NCBI RefSeq assembly: GCF_017254835.1
Contig: NZ_JAFKCW010000001.1
Location: 1,291,063-1,355,062, forward strand
DNA: 64,000 nt
Direction of reading: 5' to 3'
Source of the DNA: Algoriphagus aestuariicola
GTDB lineage: Bacteria; Bacteroidota; Bacteroidia; Cytophagales; Cyclobacteriaceae
The notes below the pieces were generated by a model that had not been told where the DNA came from, made no database searches, and saw only the letters and a program-made list of their open reading frames with translations. Every line of letters begins with the position of its first letter. Position 1 is the stretch's first letter. Below, one piece after another: positions 52,020 to 60,481 of the stretch. Position numbers and translations under genes: made by a program.

Positions 52020-52484
52020 CTAGTAGGCCAGTAAACGCCCGCAGGAAATCACTCCAGTCCAAAATAGGATGGAAATCAATGCGTGAATTTTGTACGTTGG
52101 AGGGAGACCTGAGCCGTTTTGCCGCAGAGATGAGAACTTGTGGAATAGGAACGCGTTCAGCCCGGCCAAAGTGAGTAATGCCATCTTTAGCCAAAAGATC
52201 GGATCAAATCCCAAGGCTCCCGCATTGGTGATAAACAGGAGCAGTCCCGAGGGAATTATCAGGATTAAACCGCGCCGGGACCAAGGCAAGAGGTAATGCG
52301 AAAGGGAGGCGATGGTTATTTTCTGGGAAAAGCCAAGGAGGCCTAGGTCAAACAGCCATGCCGAACCTACTAGAATGACGATTCCTAGAATATGTACTAT
52401 CTCCAGCGCTGGATACAGCCAAAGGGATTGCCGTATTGAAGCTGCAAGTGTGCTTTGCTCAAGCCAGTCAAGGTATTCAGACAC
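52020..52484 (-). CDS. small integral membrane protein, DUF6644-like
   Basis: 154 residues with four predicted TM helices: near 20-50 (EIVHILGIVILVGSAWLF), 72-90, 96-112 and 130-152. His in the first helix and near HKF could bind haem or metal, but this is only a possibility. It begins 2 bases after the stop of the DUF6152-like gene, so they form an operon. I recognise the pairing of a small exported DUF6152-type protein with such a membrane protein from other Bacteroidota and Proteobacteria; the function is not established. Confidence 0.55.
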   Translation of the reverse strand: MSEYLDWLEQSTLAASIRQSLWLYPALEIVHILGIVILVGSAWLFDLGLLGFSQKITIASLSHYLLPWSRRGLILIIPSGLLLFITNAGALGFDPIFWLKMALLTLAGLNAFLFHKFSSLRQNGSGLPPTYKIHALISILFWTGVISCGRLLAY

Positions 52485-52486
52485 AG

Positions 52487-52840
52487 TTACCTAAGCTCGT
52501 ACTTCTTGCCATCAACATAGATCCTTTCGGCCCTCATTTCTCCCTTTTCGGTCTTGTGCGGATAGGCGACCAGCCTCACCTTCGTGCCTTTTTTGATCAT
52601 TTCGGCGGACAATCCACGATCTGTCATTCGGCTTGCCGGAGCCAGATAGACGGTCCAGGGCTCGTCCTGATAATTGACTTTGGCCATCGTATGGGGATTT
52701 CCAAAAGTTGATTCATCAATGGTGGTCTCAAAGTCCAGGACTTTGGTCTGGTCGTAGTTTGCCCAGCCATGGTGCAGTGGCCCAAAGGATACACAGAGCA
52801 GAAAAAGCAGGAGTAGGCAGGAGTTTTTCAGGTAAATCAT
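52487..52840 (-). CDS. exported DUF6152-like protein
   Basis: 117 residues with a signal peptide (LLLLFLLCVSFGPLHHG). The mature part starts HHGWANYDQTK and has NPHTMAKV, WTVYLAPASRMTDRGL and a GTKVRLVAYP beta-strand segment, the DUF6152 pattern. The double His after the signal suggests a metal site. First gene of a two-gene minus-strand operon, divergent from permease 13. Confidence 0.65.
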   Translation of the reverse strand: MIYLKNSCLLLLFLLCVSFGPLHHGWANYDQTKVLDFETTIDESTFGNPHTMAKVNYQDEPWTVYLAPASRMTDRGLSAEMIKKGTKVRLVAYPHKTEKGEMRAERIYVDGKKYELR

Positions 52841-53064
52841 AGCGGTTTTGTTTTTGGTACTAAGCCAATTTAAACAAATACTTTTAAAGCTGCTGGTATT
52901 CAGTTATTTAATAGTATGTATGGCGGGATTTGGATTTCGCGATGAAAAAAGAGCGAGATGCTCTCACTTAATTCTAGGTGTGCCTGAGCTGAATCAAAAA
53001 GCGCAGCTACTTTAAACTGACTAGCTATAGCCGTCCTGGAGGATTCAGACCATTCGACCGCCTA

Positions 53065-53080
53065 CGGACAATGTTGTCCG
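53065..53080 (+). promoter_or_regulatory. upstream activator palindrome 5
   Basis: CGGACAA-TG-TTGTCCG, a perfect 7+7 inverted repeat. The centre is 68.5 bp before the TGGCAT at 53141. Confidence 0.75.
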
Positions 53081-53140
53081 CGGATGCTTTTGGCTAGAAG
53101 TGCGGATGCCTGTTTTTGAGACAATTGATGGCATTTTTAA

Positions 53141-53155
53141 TGGCATAATAAGTGG
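53141..53155 (+). promoter_or_regulatory. -24-like promoter element, permeases 13 and 14
   Basis: TGGCATAATAAGTGG: TGGCAT, six bases, TGG. Transcription would begin near 53165, upstream of the ATG at 53231. Confidence 0.52.
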
Positions 53156-53230
53156 AAAATCAAAATTGGGTGCCATCCGTCCCCACCAAACATTCTTTCT
53201 TTTTTGCAATTTGACTCTCCGCGCAGCACT

Positions 53231-55636
53231 ATGTGGAAAAACTATCTGAAAACTGCACTTCGAAACCTGAGGAAAAACAAACTTTTCTCTGCATTGAACA
53301 TCCTGGGTTTGGCTATAGGAATGGCCGTGTGTATCCTGATTCTACTCTTTGTGAACTACGAACGGGACTTTGATGCAATCCATACCAAAAATATTTATCG
53401 TCTGAACGAAGTCCAAAAGTGGGAGGGCATGGTCGCTCCTCAGAATGTGGCGCTGTCTATGTTTCCCATGGGGCCAACCTTGGAAGAAGAGTTTCCCGAA
53501 ATCCTGAATTACGTTAGGGTGAGACCAAGCGGAGAGATGAAGTTTCGTATAAATGAATCCACCTATACTTTGGCGGAGACTGTCTGGGCAGATTCTTCTT
53601 TTTTTGAGATTTTCGACTTTAAGTTGGTGGAGGGAGATCCCAACACCGCCCTTGCCAAACCAAGAAGCCTAGTGCTAACCGAGTCTGGTGCTGCGCAACT
53701 CTTTGGTACCGAGTCGGCCATGGGAAAAGTACTCGAGGTGGCTGAGGAAGACAGCGCCTATTTTACCGTGACGGGCATCCTTGCCGATATCCCGGCAAAT
53801 TCCCACTTGAAGTTTGAAGGCATCGCCTCTTTTAGCACCTTCGTGGGTCCAAGAAACATGGAAAACTGGGGAGGGAACTGGCTTACGACCTATCTCGAAC
53901 TGGTGGATGGCACAGACATCTCCGCGCTGGAGGCCAAGTTTCCAGCCTACCTGCTTGGCCATATGCCCGAAGACCGCGCCAAAGGCTACGAGCTTTTTTT
54001 GCAGCCTCTGAACCAAGTCCATGCGGGCTCTACGGATATCACCCACGATTACCTCAACTATCAAAAGTTTGACGGAGCGTACACCAGGATATTTTTCTAT
54101 ATCGCCTTGATCGTGCTGTTTATCGCCGGGATCAATTTCGTGAACCTGTCTTCTGCCAAGTCCATCAGCCGGGCGATGGAGATAGGTGTGCGCAAGGCCT
54201 CCGGAGCGTCCCGAGGTCAGCTCTACTTCCAGTTTATCAGCGAATCGATCCTGATCAGCTTGATCGCCATGGCTCTTGCGGTGATGATCGTTTTCCTCAC
54301 GCTTCCATTTCTCAACGAATTCAGTCAGCGGAAGCTGGAGTTTCCCTTGTTTTCCGATCCACTCTTTTTGGTTTCCATTGTTTTTGGAGCAATTGCTGTA
54401 GGGGTGGTTTCAGGGATCTATCCAGCGGTGTATTTATCAAGTTTTCAGCCGGTCAAAGTTCTTAAAGGTTCTGCCGAATCGGGAAAAAAGAAGTCCGATT
54501 TCAGGAATGTGCTGGTGGTTGTTCAGTTTAGCTGCGCCATATTCCTTATCATTTCCACCTTTTTTGCGACCCGGCAGGTGAAGTATATGCAGGAAAAAGA
54601 CCTCGGTTTTTCGCATGAGCAGGTCGTCACCATTCCTATTGGCAGATATTCTGATCGATACGGGGTGCTCAAGGACAAGATGCTTGCCAGTACCTTGATC
54701 GAAAACGTCACGGCTTCGGGACAACGACTGGGCAACAACTTACACCAAACTTCGGTGACCTACCATGGGGAGGGCCCAGCGAGAAGCCTTGCTACTTCTC
54801 AGGTAGTGGTGGATGATGATTTTTTGGACGTCTATAAAATTGAATTGATAGCGGGGAGAAATTTTGAGGATACCGAGGCTGACTACGGTCGGGCCTATAT
54901 CGTCAACGAATCGCTTGCCCATGAGCTGCTGAACGAGGAGGGAAGTGAGACGCCTTTGGAATCCCTAATTGGCCGCCAGTTTGGTTTCAGTGGGATGGAT
55001 TCCGCCGCCCATATCGTGGGAGTAGTCCGGGACTTCAACTTCAATTCCCTGCATCACAAGATCGAGACGCTCACGCTTTTCAACCAAAAGGACTGGGGCT
55101 ACGACGAGGTCTCCGTAAAAATCAGTGGAGAGCGGGTAAATGAGGCACTTGCCCATTTGGAGTCTGTCTGGAATGAAGTCGTGCCGGAGCGGGAGTTTGA
55201 ATACGAGTTTTTGGATGACCACTTCACGGAACTCTACCGAGCCGACCGCACGGTAAACGCCATCGTAGGCATGTTGACGTTACTGTCCATCCTTGTTTCC
55301 TGCTTGGGGCTTTTTGGTTTGGCGACCTTCACGACCGAGCAGCGGGTCAAAGAAATAGGAATTCGAAAAGTGCTAGGCGCTTCGGTAGGCGGCGTAGTCG
55401 CCATTCTTTCCAGGGATTTCATCAAACTTGTTTTGGTGGCAATCGTGATCGCCGTCCCGGTATCTTGGTACGTGGTGGACAGGTGGATCGAGGATTTCGC
55501 CTATAGAATCGACATTGACTGGTGGGTGTTTGTCGTGTCCGGCTTCCTCGCGGTACTGATCGCTTTGGCGACCGTTAGTTCGCAGGCGGTAAAAGCAGCA
55601 CTCATGAATCCGGTGAAAAGTCTGAAAAGCGAATAG
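53231..55636 (+). CDS. MacB/FtsX-type ABC permease, array member 13
   Basis: 801 residues from the ATG at 53231 (MWKNYLKTALRNLRKNKLFS). A TTG nine codons earlier is in frame but gives a non-family extension. The first core is near 284 (IAGINFVNLSSAKS, Gly for the usual Cys), coupling motif EIGVRKASG near 315. The second half is near 427 (VVQFSCAIFLI), coupling motif EIGIRKVLG near 706. The periplasmic motif is RDFNFNSLHHKIETL and the tail MNPVKSLKSE. It is followed 103 bases later by member 14. Confidence 0.9.
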   Translation: MWKNYLKTALRNLRKNKLFSALNILGLAIGMAVCILILLFVNYERDFDAIHTKNIYRLNEVQKWEGMVAPQNVALSMFPMGPTLEEEFPEILNYVRVRPSGEMKFRINESTYTLAETVWADSSFFEIFDFKLVEGDPNTALAKPRSLVLTESGAAQLFGTESAMGKVLEVAEEDSAYFTVTGILADIPANSHLKFEGIASFSTFVGPRNMENWGGNWLTTYLELVDGTDISALEAKFPAYLLGHMPEDRAKGYELFLQPLNQVHAGSTDITHDYLNYQKFDGAYTRIFFYIALIVLFIAGINFVNLSSAKSISRAMEIGVRKASGASRGQLYFQFISESILISLIAMALAVMIVFLTLPFLNEFSQRKLEFPLFSDPLFLVSIVFGAIAVGVVSGIYPAVYLSSFQPVKVLKGSAESGKKKSDFRNVLVVVQFSCAIFLIISTFFATRQVKYMQEKDLGFSHEQVVTIPIGRYSDRYGVLKDKMLASTLIENVTASGQRLGNNLHQTSVTYHGEGPARSLATSQVVVDDDFLDVYKIELIAGRNFEDTEADYGRAYIVNESLAHELLNEEGSETPLESLIGRQFGFSGMDSAAHIVGVVRDFNFNSLHHKIETLTLFNQKDWGYDEVSVKISGERVNEALAHLESVWNEVVPEREFEYEFLDDHFTELYRADRTVNAIVGMLTLLSILVSCLGLFGLATFTTEQRVKEIGIRKVLGASVGGVVAILSRDFIKLVLVAIVIAVPVSWYVVDRWIEDFAYRIDIDWWVFVVSGFLAVLIALATVSSQAVKAALMNPVKSLKSE

Positions 55637-55739
55637 CCAAACTGCGAAACACAAAACAAGAGAGTGCTGAGATATTTCGGCTTTTGATTTTGGAAACTTC
55701 ACCAACTTAGGAACCCTATCATTTTTCATTTCTGAGATT

Positions 55740-58211
55740 ATGCTGAAAAACTACCTGAAAATCGCCTGGAGAAACCTGATTCGCCAGAAGACCTTTTCTC
55801 TGATCAATGTCCTTGGGCTCTCGCTGGGCTTAGCGTGCTGCTTGATTCTGTTGGCTTTTGTAAAGTTTGAACAGTCCTTCGACAAGTTTCATCCAGAACC
55901 AGAACGCCTCTATCGCGTGGTTCAGCGAGTTAATTCCGACCAAAAATGGGCTTGGGCAGGTGGGGCGGTAGCACCCATGCTACGAAAGGAGTTCCCGGAG
56001 GAGCTTTCGGAAGTCGTAAGCGTCACGCAGATAAGCACGTACCTCCGTGCGCCTGAGGGAGCTGCGCCAGAGGAAAGCTACCGGGAAGACAGGTTTATTT
56101 TTTCAGACGCGGGCTTCGACAAAATTTTCGGATTTGAACTTAGCAAGGGCAGTTGGGCAGGCGTGCTGGAAAACACCTACCAAGTGATCATCACGGAGGA
56201 AATGGCCCAAAAGTATTTCGGCAATCAGGATCCTGTCGGGAAAACCTTGATTTCCACCGGTGACTTTGCTTTTGAAGTAAGAGGGGTGCTCAAACCACTC
56301 CCCAAAAACACCCACATGGCCTTCGATTTCATCGCGTCGATGAGCACCTTTAAGTCCTTCAATGACTTTCCCCTCACTGCGGATTTTGGAAGTTTTTGGT
56401 GGCCCCAGACCTACACTTATGTGAAGGTTGATCCGCAAACAGAGGCCGATAAGATTAGTAGCCAAATTCCGGAGGTCAACCCCAAGTACCGCAACGAACA
56501 AGAAGCAAAGTCCTATGTTCATTTCTTTCAGCCCATTGGCGATATTCATACGGACGCGGATTTCCAGGGAGATTGGACACCGCCTATGTCGCGACAGACG
56601 CTCTTTATTTTTCTTTCCATCGGAATTTTTGTGCTCGTACTTGCCTGTATCAACTTTATCAATCTTGCTACTGCCAGGGCGCTCAAGCGGATGAAGGAAA
56701 TCGGGATCAGGAAGGTAAACGGAGCGAAGCGTGGACAGCTGCTTGGGCAATTTTTGTCTGAATCCTTCTTGATCAACGCGGTCTCGCTTGCCTTGGGGCT
56801 GCTCATCGTCTATCTCGTGACTCCGGTGATTTCGTCCCGCTTGGGATTTGTCATCCCACTGGATCTGACTGGGGATAGATCTTTGCAGACATTGCTACTT
56901 GTAGTTTGGGTGGGCTCGTCTTTGTTCGCGGGGATATTCCCAGCCTTCTATCTCTCCGGCTTACGTCCGGAGCTTATTCTGAAAAATGCTTCTTTGACCG
57001 GAGGCAAATCCATGCTTCGCAAAAGCCTAGTCGTTTTTCAATTTGTCCTGTCTGCATTGTTGGTGTTCTGCGCCTCTGTAGTTTATTACCAGCATGATTA
57101 TCTGAGAAACACGTCCATGGGCTTTGATTCTGAAGGTCTAGTTTCGGTGAAAATGGGGAATCTCGCCAAAGAAAAAGGCGACATCCTCAAGCAGGAGTTG
57201 GTCAAAGTCCCCGGCGTCGTCTCGGTGAAATTCACTAGTGACAGACCCGGCATGGACACTGGCTGGAATCCTACGGTGGACTACCCTGGCATCAAGGAGG
57301 GAGAAACTAAGAACCTCAATGTCCAATACGTGGATGCTGGCTACTTCGAAAGTCTGGGTGTGTATATGGTGGCAGGTCGAGAATTTAGGGAGGAAAGTGC
57401 AGACAGAGGAGTTTCGAAGCTGATGAGAGGACGCTTTCCCGACTTGGAAAATGTTGCAATGATTGTCAATGAATCCGCGCTGGACTGGTTGGGAAAAAGT
57501 GCCCAGGAAGCAATTGGCTCTGATCTACGGGTGTTTACCGAAGAAAATGGCGAGCTTTTTTCCAATTATAAAGGGAACATTGTCGGGGTAGTGAAAGACT
57601 ACCACACCCGTGACCTGCGCTATAGTCTTGCACCAACGGTGTATTTGCCTGCCAAGAATGCGGCTTTCGACGGGACTAGCTACACGCTTATTAAGGTGGA
57701 TCAAGGTATCAGTCCTGAGCTCTTGACCCAGCTGAAAGAAACGTGGAAGTCGGTCAATCAGGGACTGCCTTTTGACTATAGGTTTTTGGACGAAGCGATT
57801 GCCATGCAATACGAGCAGCAAGCCAAAACAGGCTATCTGCTGGGCTTATTCGCGTTTTTGGCGCTGTTGATTTCCTGTTTGGGACTGTTGGGCCTATCGA
57901 TTTTCACGGCCGAGTCCAAAAGGAAAGAGATCGGAATCCGAAGAGTGCTCGGAGCGTCTGCGATGGGAATTGTCCATAAGATAACCGCGGAGTTTATTGT
58001 AATGGTTTTCCTCTCTCTGCTGTTGGCGCTTCCGCTGGGCTATTGGCTGATGGATCAATGGCTGGAGCAATTTGCAAACAGAGTACCGATTTCGGTTGGA
58101 TTTTTCCTGGTGACAATATTGGTCTCTGTGGTAGTGGCCTATGCGACCGTGTCTATACAATCTTTGAGATCTGCCCAGGCCAATCCGGTGGAGTCGATCA
58201 AAAGCGAGTAG
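55740..58211 (+). CDS. MacB/FtsX-type ABC permease, array member 14
   Basis: 823 residues, the longest member, starting MLKNYLKIAWRNLIRQKTFS. The first core is near 286 (LACINFINLATARA), coupling motif EIGIRKVNG near 319. The second half is near 431 (VFQFVLSALLV), coupling motif EIGIRRVLG near 729. The second periplasmic domain is larger than in the others, with an insertion around residues 555-575 (ADRGVSKLMRGRFPDLENVA). Its motif is KDYHTRDLRYSLAPT and the tail ANPVESIKSE. It ends the array and is convergent with the LRR gene. Confidence 0.9.
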   Translation: MLKNYLKIAWRNLIRQKTFSLINVLGLSLGLACCLILLAFVKFEQSFDKFHPEPERLYRVVQRVNSDQKWAWAGGAVAPMLRKEFPEELSEVVSVTQISTYLRAPEGAAPEESYREDRFIFSDAGFDKIFGFELSKGSWAGVLENTYQVIITEEMAQKYFGNQDPVGKTLISTGDFAFEVRGVLKPLPKNTHMAFDFIASMSTFKSFNDFPLTADFGSFWWPQTYTYVKVDPQTEADKISSQIPEVNPKYRNEQEAKSYVHFFQPIGDIHTDADFQGDWTPPMSRQTLFIFLSIGIFVLVLACINFINLATARALKRMKEIGIRKVNGAKRGQLLGQFLSESFLINAVSLALGLLIVYLVTPVISSRLGFVIPLDLTGDRSLQTLLLVVWVGSSLFAGIFPAFYLSGLRPELILKNASLTGGKSMLRKSLVVFQFVLSALLVFCASVVYYQHDYLRNTSMGFDSEGLVSVKMGNLAKEKGDILKQELVKVPGVVSVKFTSDRPGMDTGWNPTVDYPGIKEGETKNLNVQYVDAGYFESLGVYMVAGREFREESADRGVSKLMRGRFPDLENVAMIVNESALDWLGKSAQEAIGSDLRVFTEENGELFSNYKGNIVGVVKDYHTRDLRYSLAPTVYLPAKNAAFDGTSYTLIKVDQGISPELLTQLKETWKSVNQGLPFDYRFLDEAIAMQYEQQAKTGYLLGLFAFLALLISCLGLLGLSIFTAESKRKEIGIRRVLGASAMGIVHKITAEFIVMVFLSLLLALPLGYWLMDQWLEQFANRVPISVGFFLVTILVSVVVAYATVSIQSLRSAQANPVESIKSE

Positions 58212-58274
58212 CACTTCAACAAGCGCAATGACCGATAGCAGGCATGTAGTAATAGCAAAGTGATCTAGGAACTG

Positions 58275-58790
58275 CTACTTGAAGCAAAGCGAGTTGGGTA
58301 AGAGGGGTTGGCCGTTGATTACTAACTCGCATGCTGGTAAAAGTTTTCTCAATTGTGCCAGCTTTTCGACGATATTTTCGGGATCATCCTCTGAAAACAT
58401 CAGCGTCTTGAGTTGAGCTTGGTCAGTGAGCTGAAGCAATCCATCTATCGTCACTCCACTGTATCGCAGATGGAGAAACTCCAGAGACTTAATTTGGTTG
58501 AGAAAAGGGACACAGCCGTCGTCAAGATTTTTGCAGCTTTTAGCCCGAATTTCCTTCACATATTCCATTCGGGGCAGCAAGGCTATGCTCTCGTTGCTGA
58601 TGTCCGTTTCATTTAGGTCGAGCATGTTCACCCCTTTCACTTTTTCCATCAAATAGGCAAAAGCATCATCGTCGAAATCGTCGAAACGTCTAAAATCCAA
58701 GTGATGGTAATAGGGTTCCATACTCGCATACAGCTTTCCAAAGCGTTGCTGGAGTTTTTTCAGAAGTTTCGCTTGGGTTCGTTTGGCCAT
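58275..58790 (-). CDS. leucine-rich-repeat-like protein
   Basis: 171 residues without signal peptide. After a charged helical start (MAKRTQAKLLKKLQQRFGKL) there are irregular leucine-rich repeats: VNMLDLNETDISNESIALLP, VKEIRAKSCKNLDDGCVPFL, LEFLHLRYSGVTIDGLLQL and LKTLMFSEDDPENIVEKL. It is probably a small cytoplasmic protein-binding LRR. I prefer the ATG at 58790; an upstream ATG at 58814 adds eight residues. No operon partner. Confidence 0.6.
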   Translation of the reverse strand: MAKRTQAKLLKKLQQRFGKLYASMEPYYHHLDFRRFDDFDDDAFAYLMEKVKGVNMLDLNETDISNESIALLPRMEYVKEIRAKSCKNLDDGCVPFLNQIKSLEFLHLRYSGVTIDGLLQLTDQAQLKTLMFSEDDPENIVEKLAQLRKLLPACELVINGQPLLPNSLCFK

Positions 58791-58859
58791 GTAGGCTAAA
58801 ATAGAAATCCTCAAGACAAAAAAGGGTGGGAAGACGAGATTTTCAGCATTTAAGCCTCC

Positions 58860-60446
58860 TCACTTTTCGAATCCCAGTTTTTCCAGCCCAGCTTGGATTT
58901 CCGGAGCGCCCATGAAAAGCTTCCAGCCCAGTTCAGTTCGATGATTTTCGATCATTGCCACGATGGGGCCTTGGTCGATTGCCAGGTATCTTTGGGGGTA
59001 ATAGTTTTCTTCAGGGCTCATCGCATCGTAGAATCCATAGCGTCCAAAGACTTTTTCCCCATAATTGTAATAGAGATTTTTGAGCACTTTCAGGCTTTCT
59101 TCGGGAGTGTAAGGCATGGAGGACAGGGCCGCGGTAGGAGAGATGACGCCCAAGTCTTCGCCCGGTCGGTGGGCTGCGTACCCCTTTACAGAGTAGCTGG
59201 CGGTCAGACCCCAAAGGTCTTCACCGTATCCCTTGTGGCCTTCTTTGTTTTCCACACACCAAGCCCGGTTGATGAGGGTATGGTTTCGGTTTTCTTCCCA
59301 GTAGTCCGCATAGCGATCTTTCAGGCCTTTGGGATTCAGTCCCAAATAGGAATAATGCGCCCAAAAAAGCGGGCCTCCCATCGCTTCAGATCCATTGTGC
59401 TTAAGTCTCAATTTGTGGCCAAAAGCTTCCACGTTAGTATTGATACCGCCGCTTCTTGCCCAGCCTTGGTGATACACTTCCGGTGAAATTGTATGGGTGG
59501 GCGATGCAGCCGCAAGGATGTAGGTGATCAGGCACTCGTTGTATCCCTCGAGGGCAAAGTTCATGACCCACTCCTTGTCCGGAGACCAATGCCAGTAGAG
59601 GACGTTTTTTCCCTGGGTATACCAATCCCACTCCATTTCTTTCCAAAGCTGATCGATCTTCGCGACGATCGCTTTTTCCTGTTCACTGCCATTTTTATAA
59701 TATTCGCGCACGGCCAGCAATCCCTGCATCAAAAAGGCCGACTCTACCAGGTCACCTCCATTGTCATTTGGACTAAAGGCCTTCACCTTACCGCTGTCTC
59801 CATGCAGCCAATGTGGCCAAACCCCGTGGAATCGGTCTGCCTTTTCCAAAAAGTTGACCATCTTTTGGAAGTGGTCGGCCCCTTCCTGTCTTGTGATCCA
59901 GCCTCTTTCTATTCCCGCCAACAGGCCAAAGATTCCAAACCCGGTCCCTCCTGTAGTGACGACGCGCTGATCATTTTGCGGATAGTCTCCATCGATGTGG
60001 ATGCGTTCCGGAGCCATGCCGGAATTGGGCTCAGCTCCTTGGTAGAAATAGCGGAAAGTATAGAATTCCACCATGTTGATGAGTTCCTCGTCACTAAAAT
60101 CACGGGTAGTGGCCTGCACGACACCCAAGTCGGAAGAGCCTCCGGTAGGATCTATTCCGACGATTTTGTATTGGAGATTCAGATTTTTGCCCAAGTCATT
60201 CACAAAATCCATGTAAATCGTGTCTGCGACAGTGCCCCGTTTGGCAAACTTGTTGTTTTCTGTGCTGACCCAAACTTCGTAGGAGCTGATCCCTTTCTGC
60301 TTGGGCCATTGGAGTTCCACATGTCGGTCATAGCCTTTGGCTACGATGGGACTGGATTCCTGCTTTTTGGGAGCGCTGCAAGCCCAGATTAGGAGTATAA
60401 ATATTCCGATTGGGAGTAGCGGCTTTTTCAGGTTTGTGTTCATCAT
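58860..60446 (-). CDS. GH144-type glucanase lipoprotein with FN3 domain
   Basis: 528 residues. A lipoprotein signal ends in IWAC with Cys23, so it is probably outer-membrane anchored. Residues about 35-112 form a fibronectin-III-like domain (HVELQWPKQKGISSYEVWVS). From about 118 the putative-glucoamylase/GH144 (alpha/alpha)6 barrel follows: YTFRYFYQGAEPNSGMAPER, GGTGFGIFGLLAGIERGWI, NDNGGDLVESAFLMQGLLA, WDWYTQGKNVLYWHWSPD and AIDQGPIVAMIENHRT. Characterised GH144 members are endo-beta-1,2-glucanases; that specificity is inferred. It is the last gene of the minus-strand locus, 35 bases after the second GH144 gene. Confidence 0.8.
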   Translation of the reverse strand: MMNTNLKKPLLPIGIFILLIWACSAPKKQESSPIVAKGYDRHVELQWPKQKGISSYEVWVSTENNKFAKRGTVADTIYMDFVNDLGKNLNLQYKIVGIDPTGGSSDLGVVQATTRDFSDEELINMVEFYTFRYFYQGAEPNSGMAPERIHIDGDYPQNDQRVVTTGGTGFGIFGLLAGIERGWITRQEGADHFQKMVNFLEKADRFHGVWPHWLHGDSGKVKAFSPNDNGGDLVESAFLMQGLLAVREYYKNGSEQEKAIVAKIDQLWKEMEWDWYTQGKNVLYWHWSPDKEWVMNFALEGYNECLITYILAAASPTHTISPEVYHQGWARSGGINTNVEAFGHKLRLKHNGSEAMGGPLFWAHYSYLGLNPKGLKDRYADYWEENRNHTLINRAWCVENKEGHKGYGEDLWGLTASYSVKGYAAHRPGEDLGVISPTAALSSMPYTPEESLKVLKNLYYNYGEKVFGRYGFYDAMSPEENYYPQRYLAIDQGPIVAMIENHRTELGWKLFMGAPEIQAGLEKLGFEK

Positions 60447-60481
60447 TTGGTGGGGGGGTTAGCGTGGGTAACAAGGTGGGG

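Larger units (their letters stand above)
52841..53230. other. divergent intergenic region before permease 13
   Basis: 390 bases. It contains the palindrome at 53065 and the -24-like element at 53141 toward the permease. No clear promoter box is seen for the DUF6152-like gene. Confidence 0.55.
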
